The notes beneath the pieces were generated by a model. It did no database searches, had not been told where the DNA came from, and was given only the letters and a program-made list of their open reading frames with translations. A stretch of 64,000 nt of DNA from Erinaceus europaeus (lineage: Eukaryota; Chordata; Mammalia; Eulipotyphla; Erinaceidae): positions 1 through 64,000 of the forward strand of contig NW_026647650.1 of assembly GCF_950295315.1 (NCBI RefSeq), written 5' to 3'. The position numbers and the translations under genes were made by a program. Shown piece after piece: positions 32,560-44,019 of this stretch (within the stretch, counting starts at the first letter, position 1; every line of letters begins with the position of its first letter).

Positions 32560-33440
32560 TTTTAAAAAATTTATTTGTGATATAATGATCAACAAGATTA
32601 TAAAATAACAGGGATATAATTCTATAGTTCCCACCACCAAATTTCAATGTCCCATCCCCTCCATTGGAAGTTTCCTAATTTTTTTTTTTGGTATAGGACC
32701 CAGAAATTGAGAGAGAGGAGGGAGAAATAACAAGAAGAGAGAAAGATAGACACCTGCAGACCTGCTTCACCATTACATTACCATTACCCTCCTACAGGTA
32801 GGGAGCCAGGAGCTTGACCCGGGGTCCTTGCATGGGTCCTTGAGCTTTGTACTATGTGTGTTTAGCCCTGTGCACCACTCCCCGTGCCCTGATTCCCTAT
32901 TCTTTATCCCTCTGGGAGTATGGACCAAAATTCTTTATGGAGTGCTGTAGGTGGAAGATCTGACTTCTGTAAATGCTTCTCCACTGAACATGGATATTGG
33001 CAGGTCAACCTATAGCCCCATCCTGTTTCTGTCTTTCTCCATTGGGGCAGGGCTCTGGAGAGATGAGTTCCAGGACACATTGGTCTTCTGTCCAGGAAGG
33101 TTAGGATGGAATCAGAGTAGCATCTATAAGTTGATAGCTAAAACCCAGAGGTAGGAATAGAGCAGATGAAATTAGGGGTCTTCATGTGACAAGAAGCTAG
33201 GAAGTCTATTTTAGGTATGTTCCAAGGGGTCTATGACTTTAGTAATTTTTGCCTGAGCCTGATAATTAACATTCAGGTGGACTAGAAGTATTGTCTGGGA
33301 AGACTATAAATGGGCCCTAGGTCAGCTCAGTGGGATTTACAGTTAATGGTATTTGTATACTTTCCTGATATATGGGAGCCCCTCTCTGCCCTAATCCAGC
33401 TTTCTAGTCCTATCCTCAACTCTGACATCCTCTCCTTTCT
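32560..33440 (-). mobile_element. Repeat E, older subfamily, interrupted by a SINE
   Basis: tttgtgatataatgatcaac start, ccatcccctccattggaag, then after the SINE (32683-32888) tctttatccctctgggagt, and on to ccaaggggtctatgac and gcctgagcctgataatt. Minus strand, variable divergence from the 41542 copy. Confidence 0.78.
32683..32888 (-). repeat. SINE inside repeat E
   Basis: Reverse: T-run, ggacccagaaattgagag, cctacaggtagggagcc, gcaccactccccgtgccc. Confidence 0.8.
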
Positions 33441-33765
33441 TCCTTCCTTCCTTCCTTCCTTCCTTCCTTCCTTCCTCTCTTTCTTTCTTTCTCTCTTTCT
33501 TTCTTTTTAATATTTATTTATTCCCTTTTGTTACCCTTGTTGTTTTATTGTTGTTGTAGTTGTTGTTGTTATCAATGTCATCATTGTTGGATAGGACAGA
33601 GAGAAATGCAGAGAGGAGGGGAAGACAGAGAGGGAGGAGAGAAAGACAGACACCTGCAGACCTGCTTCATTGCCTATGAAGCGACTCCCCTGCAGGTGGG
33701 AAGCTGGGGACTCGAAGTGGGATCCTTATGCCCGTCCTTGCGCTTTGTGCCACCTGCGCTTAAAT
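33436..33765 (-). repeat. SINE-A with (TTCC)n/(TTTC)n end
   Basis: Microsatellite 33434-33508 of ttcc then ttct units precedes a reverse SINE-A body. The head end is lost at cacctgcgcttaaatc. Confidence 0.85.
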
Positions 33766-33769
33766 CTTC

Positions 33770-34344
33770 CCCTTTCTTTACCCTCCCTCCCTTGTTATCT
33801 AGATACCCCCAAACTGCTTTCTTTTGACCTTTACTCCTCCGACTGTCCCATTCAAACACGCCACTCCTTTGAGCCGTCCACAGCCTTTGCCTACCGAACC
33901 AGCATCTGACTCTGGTCTGCAGCCTACCCACCCGTTCACATAAGTTTTCTCTGATGAGCTGAGGACTTGCTGGCATTAATATTAACTGCAGATGCTGTGA
34001 CCAGCAGTCAGAAACCATCATTTGAAACTGTTCTTGGGCAGATGGCAAGAGTTACATTCCCAGCAACTAGAACTCTGAGAACTTGGGAGTTGTAGCTGTC
34101 TGGGAGTGAGCCTGGTTCTGAACCTCTCCAGCTTGTCTTTGCAGCCAGTCTGAGTCTTGGGGACATGCCGGGGACCTACCCCAAGGAAAAGCATGGCTGG
34201 CAGGTGGCTTGAGACTTGCCTCCTGCTTCAGCCGGAGTAGCTCAGCCTGGATCTGCATTCTCTGGGGGCCTTCTCACAGAACTTATCTAAAATCCTGTTA
34301 CCTTTGCCTTAAGAGTAGCTCAGGACCACTTTCTGGGTACATTT
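33770..34344. other. Intronic unique sequence
   Basis: No repeat or gene recognised. Confidence 0.45.
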
Positions 34345-34450
34345 TACCAATTTATTTATTTTTCCCAGAGCACTGCTCAACTCTTGCTTACGGTGGTACA
34401 GGGGATTGAAGCTGGGACCTTGGAGCCTCAGGCATGACATTTTGCCAAAT
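34345..34450 (-). repeat. SINE-C copy
   Basis: Reverse: ccagagcactgctcaactc, ggggattgaagctgggacc, ggagcctcaggcatgac. Only about 80 bp before the SAM exon at 34533. Confidence 0.8.
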
Positions 34451-34468
34451 TCTGAATGGTGTATGTAA

Positions 34469-34990
<522 letters not shown>

Positions 34991-34994
34991 CTCA

Positions 34995-35560
34995 CAATCA
35001 CATTTTTTAAAAATTATCATTCTGCCATTTGGCATTTCCTAAAAAGAAAAGTTAGACATAGAATTATCATGTGGCCCTACAGCCCCACACCAAGGCACAG
35101 ACCCAAGAGAACTGAAGCATGTCCGTCTACACAACATTCTGGATGGAAGTGTTCTTGGTAGCACTTTTCACAACAGCCAAAACGTGGAAACAACCGAAAT
35201 GTCCCTCCAGCTCTCAAATAGAAAAACAAAATGTAGTGTCTTTAAGTGGCAGAAAGTAATCAGGACATCAAAAAGGAATGAAATGCTGATCCATGCTTGA
35301 ACGTGGATGGATGTGAGATGATGCTGAGCGAAAGAAACCAGTCCCAGAATATCACATATGGTATAGTTCCATTTATATGAAATGTCCAGAATAGGCAAAT
35401 CTGTAGAGACAGAAAATAGATTGGTGTCTGCCAGGAAATGGGGAGAGAATGTGGAGTGATTGCTAATGGGTGTGGAACTGGTTTCTTTTCGGGGCTGATG
35501 AGAATGTGTAAAATTCGAATCTAGTGATATCTACACAGCCTCGGGTGTCCTCAGGATCTC
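34995..35560 (+). mobile_element. Ancient L1 (L1M-type) 3' end
   Basis: aagttagacatagaattatc, aacagccaaaacgtggaaac, gaaagaaaccagtcccaga and tggtgtctgccaggaaatg follow the well-known order of old mammalian L1 3' ends. Forward, diverged, without ORF. Confidence 0.82.
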
Positions 35561-35899
35561 TGACCTGATCAGGTTAAACAGGCAGATTGTATGACAGGTA
35601 TAGCTTCTCTCAATAAGCTATGAACAGCCTCCCCATTTCAGCCCAGTAAGACTCCTCTGCAAGTCCATTGCATACCCCACCAGGGCGTATCCACTCATTC
35701 AGAACTTTCTGGTGCCCGGCTTAGTATCAGATAACTTCCCTAGTCGTAGTAGCATTCACAAGAATCACTCACTGTCCCCAGCAAGCTTCAGACATACTGG
35801 AGGAGTTTGCATTTTGCTTCTGGAGAAGTGCAGAAACTCACTTCTTGGCTTTGCTTCTGCCCTACCTAGTCTTTCCTGTCTCCAAGGCATTTTAGACAA

Positions 35900-35975
35900 G
35901 AGCAGTGATTCTCCTGCCCAAGTTTGTGGTAGTGGTTCTGTGTCCTCTAGCAATGTCTAGAGGACATTTCTCAAG
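35900..35975 (+). repeat. Possible hAT (MER20-like) relic
   Basis: cagtgattctcctgccc and gcaatgtctagaggacattt resemble the start of MER20. Short and uncertain. Confidence 0.3.
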
Positions 35976-36011
35976 GCAGACTTGTGTTTATGTTCTTTTC
36001 ACTACTCCATT

Positions 36012-36100
36012 TATTTTTTTATCAGCAATTAAATAATAGTTTTATAAGCTCATAAGATTACAGGGGTTTAATTCCACACCACACCCACCACCTATTCCTT
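36012..36100 (-). mobile_element. Repeat E, short 3' fragment
   Basis: ttatttttttatcagcaatt, ttataagctcataagattac, then tccacaccacacccaccacc. 5'-truncated after about 90 bp. Confidence 0.6.
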
Positions 36101-36329
36101 TAAAAAAAAACTTGTTTCAAGTTGGCGTGTCTGGGGTGGGAATCACCTGTCTCCGCCCAGAGGTGTCTGCAGTTGTCTGGTGGAGGGAACTGAGGTGTGT
36201 GATCCCCCGGAAGTGTGGCGCTTTGGGACTGAAGGTGAGGGGGGCATGGCTCAGGGGCAGAGCATCTGACTGTGGCTTTGGGTTTTAAAGGAAAGACAGA
36301 AGGCAGACCTGCATATCTGCCAGTCCTTT

Positions 36330-36532
36330 TGTTTTATTTTTTTCCCAACAAGATCTTCCAGGGCCTTCTTGCCTGCACAATTCCACTGTTCCCAGTGGAC
36401 TCTTTTCTTTTTCTAGATAGAGGATGGAGGATGAGAACCGCCCCTGGTGAAACTTCCTCCTTGTACAATGCGCCCACATGGTGGCCAGGGGCTGGAATCT
36501 GGTTCTGTACTAGGTCAACCATCCCCCAGTCC
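36330..36532 (-). repeat. Old dimeric SINE relic
   Basis: Reverse: cctgcacaattccactgttc, gatagaggatggagg, ggtcaaccatcccccag. Confidence 0.55.
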
Positions 36533-36739
36533 CAGATTTGCTGTAGTGTTAAACTCACCCACCTAAAGGCCTCTGCATCCTCTGGGATCAGGAAAGATGT
36601 TGGGGTTGTGGTAGCACAGTGGGGCTGCCAGGAGCCACTGGCTGGAGGCTTCTCCATGCTGGGTGCAGTAAGAGGAGTTGGGGCAGTTCCTGTTCTCTCC
36701 TGACACGGGCGCCAGGTCATTAAAGGAGTCAACTCAGCT

Positions 36740-37026
36740 GTTTCCTTTTTTTTTTTTTTTTTTGCACCTCCAGGGTTATCGCTGGGGCTCAGTGCCTGCA
36801 CTATGAACCCACTGCTCCTGAAGGCCATTTTTTTTCTTTTTTGGGATATGACAGAAATTGAGAGAGAAGGGGAACATAGAGACAGAGACACCTGCAGACC
36901 TGCTTCACAGCTTCTGATGTGACCCCCCCCCCGAAGGTGGGGAGCTGGGGGATCGAACCCAGATCCTTGGGTGGACCCTCGTGCTTAATATTCTGTGCAC
37001 TGAACGGGGTGCGCCACTGCCCAGCC
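36740..37026 (-). repeat. Dimeric SINE-A
   Basis: T18 run then cacctccagggttatcgc, body, head end gcgccactgcccagccc. Confidence 0.88.
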
Positions 37027-37139
37027 CGCAGCTGTCTCCTTTTCCCTGTACCGGTCAGCACTGTGTGGGGCTTTTCCCTCTCAGTGGACCCTCAGTCCAG
37101 TGTTCTCCCTGAAGACTTCACTGGGACTCCGGTTTTGAA

Positions 37140-37400
37140 GCCAGGTGGTGGCTCTCCAGGGAGAGCACACATGGCACCAAGTCGAGAACTCAGCTTGAGT
37201 TCTCCCACCCCTGCGGGCGGGAATCTTCATGAGTGGTGGAACAGTGCTGGTGTCTCTCCTTTCTGTCTCCCCCCTCCCCCAACCCATCTCTCCCCCTCTA
37301 TCAAGGAAAAAAAAGAAAAGACTGGGGTTCAGGTGGTAGTGCAGCAGGTTAAGTGCACGTGGCGCGAAGTGCAAGGACTGGCATAAGGATCCCAGTCTGG
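37140..37400 (+). repeat. SINE-B followed by a 5' half SINE-A
   Basis: Forward SINE-B about 37140-37315. Then SINE-A head 37320-37398 (ggttcaggtggtagtgcagc to aggatcccag), which stops after the tRNA-like part and repeats tctggcataaggatc. Confidence 0.75.
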
Positions 37401-37689
37401 CATAAGGATCTTCCTTAATCCTGTGCAGAGACTTCTTGAACACCCTGGCAGGTAGAGAGCTCTTTTCCCTTCTTTCCAGGGCTGGTAAAATGTTCTCTCT
37501 GTAATTATTTACTTTTAGTCCTCAGTGAGCATTTGGAAGTGGAATGAAGTTAATACGTGTTCTCATCTTACTATATTGAAACTGAAGAAAGAATAATAAT
37601 GTTCATCCTTCTATCTGTACTAGCATGGACTTGGCCACCTGTATGAAAAAATACTAAAATAAAAGTGTCTTAAAATAGAAGACCTTTTT

Positions 37690-37816
37690 TTTTTTCTTCC
37701 CAACCAGAGCTCTGTTTAGTTCTGGCTTGTGGTAGTGCTGGGGATTGAACATGGGACCTTGGAGTCTTAAGCATCAATTAAAGTCTTTTGTATAACCGTT
37801 ACACTGTCTTCCAGAT
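37690..37816 (-). repeat. SINE-C copy
   Basis: Reverse: accagagctctgtttagttc, ggggattgaacatgggacc, ataaccgttacactgtc. Confidence 0.82.
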
Positions 37817-37974
37817 CCTAAAAGGTCCATAGAAAGTCTGGGAGACAGGTCCTCTATAGAGCACAGGGTTTGCCTTCCTGAGGTCTCAGTTTAGATGTGT
37901 AGCGTTCTGTAGAGCAGAACTGAGCATTCTGTGGTTTCAGCCTTTCTCTCCATATCTCTTAAAAAAAAAAAAAG

Positions 37975-38095
37975 GGTTTTGTAGCTGGAGAGGTAGTGGG
38001 ATACAGGCATGAGGTCCTGAGATCAAACCCTGGGATACTCTGGTTTGTTTACCTTCTTTCACTAGTAAGTGCATAAGTAAATCTTAAAAAAAGAA
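37975..38095 (+). repeat. D-like SINE
   Basis: gtagctggagaggtagtggg, gcatgaggtcctgagatc, A-rich end. Confidence 0.65.
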
Positions 38096-38261
38096 AAAGA
38101 ACGGAAATTTGAAAGTCAGTCACCTCGGTGTTTTTCTAGATCTCTCCCATCACTGATAAGGGACTCCTTTCTTATCCTAGGAGTCCACTGTGTTACTTCA
38201 GCTCCCACCTTCACATGCACATTCTGGAAAGCAACAGATCACAGCTGCTCCTCACCTCTTT

Positions 38262-38397
38262 TTTTTAAACTGGAGCCCTGCTTCTGCTCTTGCTTCTGGC
38301 TTCTGGTGGTGCAAGGGATTGAGCCTGGGACTTCAGAGCCTCAGGTTTGGAGTCTCTTTGCATAACCATTATGCTACTTACCCCCCCCCCCAGCCCC
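38262..38397 (-). repeat. SINE-C, left arm of an inverted pair
   Basis: Reverse: ggagccctgcttctgctc, gggattgagcctgggac, gcataaccattatgctac. Confidence 0.85.
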
Positions 38398-38442
38398 AGG
38401 CACACACACAATTTATAGCCTCTCCTCTTAAAAGGATATTTC

Positions 38443-38620
38443 TGGGCTGGGGAAATGGCATAATGGTTCTGCAAAAAGACTTACTTGCCAGAGACTTTGA
38501 GGTCCCAGGTTTAGTCCCCAGCACCAGCCACCGTAAGCCAGAGCTGAACAGGGCTCTGACCTTTTGCTTTCCCTCATTTCCTCTGTCTATCATTAAAATA
38601 AGTAGTAAAATGAAGTAATA
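38443..38620 (+). repeat. SINE-C, right arm of an inverted pair
   Basis: Forward: gggctggggaaatggcataa, tggttctgcaaaaagac, ggtttagtccccagcacc, A-rich tail. Lies 45 bases from the opposite copy. Confidence 0.85.
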
Positions 38621-39195
38621 AATAAGAGGAGATTTCTTCACGGCAGTATACAACCTTGTATCTCATTGGTCAGAAGCATTGTCAGCCTCCAAAAAACTTT
38701 TTTTAAAATGTCTTACAATATCTGAGAGCATCAACATAAAACCCACTTACAAAGGGAAGAATTAAGGGCTTTCAAGGAACTAAGAAAGTTTTAGACAACA
38801 GCAGAATTGCATATTATAAAAGTTTATTTCCCAGCCTCTATCACATTAGAGGAAACTTCAGTATTGTGAGATCTCTCTCTCTCTCTTCTTATATCTGGAG
38901 TCAGCTTGGAGTGGTAAAGTCAGCTTAGAGTGGTAAAGTCCAGGTGATGACAAAAATAAAAGTTTAGTTGGAGGTCAGCAAATAGTTCACTGGGAGAATA
39001 TCTTCTTTGCTATCCTTGTAGCCCAGGCTTAAGCCCAGCCCCCAAGGCACCAGAGAAAGAAGCTGTAGTGTGCTGTCTTTTCCTATTTCTGTCCCTGTCT
39101 GTCTCTTTCTATCTGAAAAAGTCATCCCAGAGCAGTGAAGTCATGAAAATGATTTTAAAAAAAAAGTTTTTTATAACTTATAAAAGTTGTTTAGG
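38621..39195. repeat. Intronic sequence with an old SINE-F
   Basis: SINE-F-like copy at about 38965-39165 (ggaggtcagcaaatagttc, gcccaggcttaagcccagc, tatctgaaaaagtcatcc). The rest is unassigned. Confidence 0.55.
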
Positions 39196-39229
39196 GGGCT
39201 GAACGGTGGTGCAACTGGTTAAGTGCACG

Positions 39230-39767
39230 TGGAAAATAGTGCAAAACGCACTCTGTCTATGCCTTAAAACAAGGACTGAGACACTGAGAGTCATGAGCAA
39301 AGCAAACAGTTTTACGTATATATGTTTATGGGTGCAAGGGTATAAAGCAGCAAGCACCCCGAAGGCCATCTGCAGAGCCTTTTTATACGTCACTGGACAT
39401 GGGAACAACCTGTCCTCTTCCCCTGTGGTGAGAGGGAATTGGCTCACCGTCTAACCAGTTCAGGAAAAGGGGATGGGGGGCTCTAGTGGGACAGGAAGTG
39501 CCAGGAAGGGGATTCTGGCCAGGACAGTGTGGCTCTACTGGGAAAGACAGATTGAGGAAGGGGCTTTTGGCCAGGAAGTCTGAGTTTACAAAGTCGCTCT
39601 AATGGGAATGGGATATTGAGGAAGGGGCTGGGAAGTCTATGCTAGTTTTGAAGACAAACAAGGCATGGTTGTCGTCACAGAGACATGGAAAAGTCAGGGG
39701 TCTGTAGTCAGACTGGACTGATAAGACAGCAATGAAAAGGCTACAACCAACTGGACTATTTCTCACA
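39230..39767 (-). mobile_element. Solo LTR inside a SINE
   Basis: 538 bp with imperfect inverted ends (tggaaaatagt / actatttctcaca). Flanked by gtgcac(g/a), 39223-39229 and 39768-39774. A TATA-like tataaaaag lies on the minus strand at about 39382-39392. Internal ggaaggggctt units repeat. No viral genes. Orientation is inferred from the TATA. Confidence 0.72.
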
Positions 39768-39902
39768 GTGCACATGTTACCAAGTGCAGTGACCTGAGTT
39801 TGATTCTCCAACTCTCTTGCTCCTTCCCTGCAGGGGGGACGCTTCACAAGTGGGGAAGCAGGTCTGCAGGTGTCTGTCTTTCTCTCTTCTTCTCTCTCTC
39901 TC

Positions 39903-39936
39903 TCTTTTTATTTTCACTTACTTATCAATGCGAGGC

Positions 39937-39985
<49 letters not shown>

Positions 39986-40070
39986 CAAACATTACTCTGG
40001 TATATCTGCTGCCAGGGATCAAACTCAGACCTCATGCTTTATCCACTGCACCACCTCCTGGACCACACTC
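39903..40070 (-). repeat. SINE-D with long GA tract, nested in a SINE
   Basis: ttttattttcacttacttatc, (ga)n at 39939-39983, then gctgccagggatcaaactcag, atccactgcaccacctcctgg: a reverse D head. Inserted in the pyrimidine-rich body of the surrounding SINE. Confidence 0.72.
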
Positions 40071-40249
40071 TCTCTCCCTCTCTGTCTCCTTGTCCTCTCT
40101 CAATTTCTCTCTGTCTTATCTAGTAAAAGTTAGAAAGAAAGAAAGAAAAATAAAAACAGAAGAAATGGCTACCAGGACCAGTGGATTCATAGTGCCTGCC
40201 CCAGAGATAATCCTAGAGACAAAAAATAAATAAATAAAATAAATAAAGT

Positions 40250-40725
40250 ACACACACACACATACACACACATATAATAGTTGTTTATGAGAACTTTTGT
40301 GAACTCTCTGTAGAACCTGTAAGCTAAATGGTGAGAGAATCTGTACTTTTGGGGTGTGGAAACCAAGGTAAGGGATCTAGCAAGGTCCCTAAGAGGGAAG
40401 ACTGATGCTGATGTGGGGGCCACTCTCTCAGGAAGCCCCCTCCCTAACACCACCAGGAGGGAAACCTGTGAATGTGCAGAGGCCCATCCTACAGGCCATG
40501 TGGCCTCCTCGTGGGGAAGAACCAGGACAGTGGAGCTTGGGTCCAAACTCTGTCTCTGCCTTCAACCAACCATGTGATTCTGGGAGCTGAACTTCCAGCT
40601 TCCCCATCTCCAGAACCGGGTAGTCACAGAGCCATCCGACACAGGGATGCTTCGCACAGAGCACGGCTCTCTGCTGCATCACCCAACAGTCATATCAGGG
40701 TTTCTTCAATAGACACAAAGGATTT
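40250..40725. other. Intronic sequence
   Basis: (ca)n at 40252-40272, then unique sequence. 40530-40640 has faint MIR-like order (accatgtgattctggg, cttccccatctcc). No exon. Confidence 0.4.
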
Positions 40726-40727
40726 TT

Positions 40728-41428
40728 TTTAATTGTTTCCCTTTATTGGAGGATTAATGTTTTACATTTGACAGTAAATACAATACTCTGTACATGCATA
40801 ACATTTCTCAGTTTTCCACATAACAATATAATCCCCACTAGGTCCTCTGTCATCCTTTTCCAGGACCTGTACTCTCCCCGCCACCCACCCACCCACCCCA
40901 GAGTCTTTGACTTTGGTGCAATACACCGACTCCAGTCCAGGTTCTGCTTAGTGTTTTCTCTTCTGACCTTGGTTTTTCTTTTTTTTTAATATTTATTTAT
41001 TTTCCCTTTTGTTGCCCTTGCTGTTTTTCATTGTTGTTGTAATTATTGTTATTGATGTCGTTGTTGTTAGATAGGACAGAGAGAAATGGAGAGAGGAGGG
41101 GAAGACAGAGAGGGGGAGAGAAAGACAGACACCTGCAGACCTGCTTCACCGCCTGTGAAGTGACTCCCCTGCAGGTGGGGAGCTGGGGGCTTGAACCGGG
41201 ATCCTTATGCCGGTCCTTGCGCTTTGTGCTACGTGCACTTAACCCGTTGTGCTACCGCCGGACTCCCCCGATCTTGTTTTTCAACTTCTGCCTGTGAGTG
41301 AGATCATTCCATATTCATCTTTCAGTTTCTGACTTATTTCACTTAATATGACTTCTTCAAGCTCCATCCAAGATGGGCTGAAAATGGTGAAATCACTATT
41401 TTTAATAGCTGAGTATATAACTTGCTCA
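40728..41428 (-). mobile_element. L1 3'-end fragment interrupted by SINE-A
   Basis: Left 40728-40981 is the L1 3' UTR. Right 41270-41428 continues with cttgtttttcaacttctgcc. The interrupting SINE-A lies between. Confidence 0.88.
40983..41268 (-). repeat. SINE-A inside the L1 fragment
   Basis: Reverse full copy. Near-duplicate gaccttggtttttc / gatcttgtttttc on the two sides. Confidence 0.88.
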
Positions 41429-41439
41429 CCAAGGATTAT

Positions 41440-41541
41440 TTTTAAAAATGATTTATTATTGGATATAGATAGAAACTGAAAGGGGGGAGAGAGATAAAGA
41501 GGGAGAGAGACAGGGAGAGCTACAGCCCTGCTTCACCACTT
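41440..41541 (-). repeat. SINE-B, left piece
   Basis: ttattattggatatagatag to cctgcttcaccacttg. It continues at 43366 after the repeat E insertion. Confidence 0.8.
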
Positions 41542-43365
41542 GTTTTTTTTAAAAAATTTTTTATTTATAAAAAGGAAACATTGACAAAACCATAGGATAA
41601 GAGGGGTACAACTCCACACAATTCCCACCACCAGATCTCTGTATCCCATCCCCTCCCCTGATAGCTTTCCTATTCTTTATCCCTCTGGGAGTATGGACCC
41701 AAGGTCATTGTGGGATGCAGAAGGTGGAAGGACTGGCTTCTGTAATTGCTTCCCTGATGAACATGGGTGTTGACAGGTCAATCCATACTCCCAGCCTGCC
41801 TCTCTCTTTCCCTGGTGGGGCAGGGCTCTGGGGAAGCAGAGCTCCAGGACACATTGGTGGGGTTGTCTGTTCAGGGAAGTTTGGTCAGCATCATGCTAGT
41901 ATCTGGAACCTGGAGGTTGAAAAGAGAGTTAACATACAAAGCCAAAGAAATTGTTGACCAATCATGGACCTAAAGGCTGGAATAGTGCAGATGAAGAGTT
42001 TTGGGTGGAGGTGGGGGGAGGGGGTCTCCGTTTTGTAGATAGCTAGTAGGCATATTTTAGTTATATTCCAAAGGGCCTGTGTTTTTTTGTTTGTTTTTTT
42101 TTTTTTTGCCTGAGCCTGAAATCTGATATGAGTTGGATCCTAATTACTTTCTAGGGAGATGATGTCATGGCTGGAAAATGGACCAGAAAGATGGAACAGG
42201 GAAGAGAGTAGCTTCCAAATATGGGAAGAGTGTATAAATATTGTTGATTGTAAACCCCATCGATTTGATGTGATCTGGGGCCCATTTTCAGCTTAGGAGC
42301 CTGTGTGACCTCAGCATCCCTCTAGATCTGAGCTCACATTCTGTGGTCATAAGTCAGAACATTCCAAGCTGCCCCAATATCAGGACCCATCTTCCTCAGG
42401 TGTAGCATAGAGTATGTTGTTCAGCTTTCCTTCAGAGGATGGAACATTCTACCATTGTTGATCCAAGTTGAGGGCAAGGTCCTATGGGGGCCCACAAAGG
42501 GTCTATTTTGTTGTTCCTGATAGAAATGACCAGTAACAATGGAGAGAGGGATTTATTCGAGGTCTAGGCCCATCAAGTCTGTTAGGGAATCTCAGGACTC
42601 CCTGAATAGGGCCCCAGCTGATGGGGTGGCCTGATAGTGACTAAAGAGTCATCATTAAAGTATGCCAGTCTTTTGCCCTTATTCAGCTTTTGCAGTCCTT
42701 GCTTTGATGAGATTAGATTTGGAGTGAGTGAGAGAACTGTAATAGGAAGTAGGTGAGGAGAGTATCTAAGTCTAAGTAGACACTATTTCATTATGAACTT
42801 GATACTAACTCTCTACAGACTATTGTGAACTTTTGCTTTCAGATATATATTTTGCCCTAGTTTATGGATACATGTGAACATATGCTCTATCTTACGGGAC
42901 CTGGTCTATATCTAGGTTTTGGGACTTTGTTAGGAAGTGAACCTCTTGAATGGAATTAGAGAACACCATGAAAGGAAAGGTCTCACCGGAGTAATGAGGG
43001 TGAAGGGTTGGCATTCCATGCCTGACGTCTCTGGACACAGTCTACAGTGAAGCATGCTGAGGTGGTACTCGTTGCATTGATTAGGTTGGGATCAGCAGAT
43101 GCAATACCATTTGGTATGCATTGAGAGGAGCATGCAGGAAAGTGAGCCCCACCCTACAGGTTCCAAGACTGGGGGAGATATAGGCTCTATAGAAGAAGTG
43201 AGAGGTTCCTGCTGTCTTAGGGTTAAGAAGACAATAGATATTGTTGTAATCACATTATTTGTAAATTGTGTTAACTTTGAAATATCCCTTTGTTAGGATT
43301 TGCTGTATCATACACAACATCACCATAATTTATATCCTTTGACATTATTTGTGTATAGCTGTGCC
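41542..43365 (-). mobile_element. Repeat E, longest copy (about 1.8 kb)
   Basis: Begins tttttttaaaaaattttttatttataaaaagg, read here as an A-rich 3' end on the minus strand. Contains the blocks cccatcccctcccctgatag, cagaaggtggaaggactgg, ggctggaatagtgcag, atgatgtcatggctgg and tgtggtcataagtcag. No long ORF on either strand. It lies within a SINE-B, whose two halves flank it exactly, so its borders are well defined. The fixed 3' end and variable 5' truncation across copies indicate LINE-type retroposition. Class unknown to me (an L1-lineage 3' UTR is possible). Confidence 0.75.
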
Positions 43366-43470
43366 ATAGGAAGCTTTCTCCCTACAGGTGGGGACCAGGG
43401 CTTTGAACCTGCATCCTTGTGCACTGTAACGTGTGCACTTAACCAGATGCGCCATTGCCTGGACCACTGG
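43366..43470 (-). repeat. SINE-B, right piece
   Basis: ggaagctttctccctacagg to gcgccattgcctggacc. Completes the copy begun at 41440. Confidence 0.8.
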
Positions 43471-44019
43471 CACCAAAGCTTATGCAGCTGTGGGATGCCT
43501 TTATTCTGAGCCTTCTCCAGCTATATGGCCCTTCTTTCCTTTATTGCTTCTGCTTGTTTATTTTCTCACTATCTCTCCACAGTCTGCATCTGTCTAGTCG
43601 TCTGGGGGGGGGGTAGATGGTGAGTACACCCATACCCCCCCCACTTGCAGTATCCAATATTGTTCAAAGCCCAGCAACATTGAAATTAACTTTCTAACCA
43701 CAGGACTTGGATGATGGCCACTTCCAGCCATCCCCAATTTGTGTCTCTCAGATACTTTCCTGACCGTTTTCATTTTCAGACTGTTTGCAAAATGCACCCG
43801 CCCTGGAAACCCCAGCGTGAGAGCTGAGGAAAGTCAGCCCTTAATGACATTGTCAGTAACAAAACGGTTCCGTCTAAAATCAGGAATTGGAAGTAGGAAG
43901 TCACCATCAGTTCACTGCTGATAAGCGCTAATGGCTCGGAATCACGATATTCCTGTTTTGGTTGGGAAGGAGGGTGCAGCATCAAGCAGCTGGTACTGAG
44001 CGCCCTCCTCCCTCTCCAG
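43471..44019. other. Intron sequence before the SAM core exon
   Basis: Unique sequence with a G-run at 43604. Ends in a C/T-rich acceptor tract. No further gene. Confidence 0.6.

Larger units (their letters stand above)
39196..40240 (+). repeat. Dimeric SINE split by an LTR and by another SINE
   Basis: Pieces: 39196-39229 (head), 39768-39900 (body to tttctctctt), 40071-40240 (ctctctctccctctctg, tagtgcctgccccagagataa module). The reading order and content equal one forward dimeric SINE. Confidence 0.8.

Noticed and set aside
36334..36891. 185-codon minus-strand open frame
   Set aside because: Starts and ends in SINE sequence and contains a poly-Lys run from the SINE poly(A).
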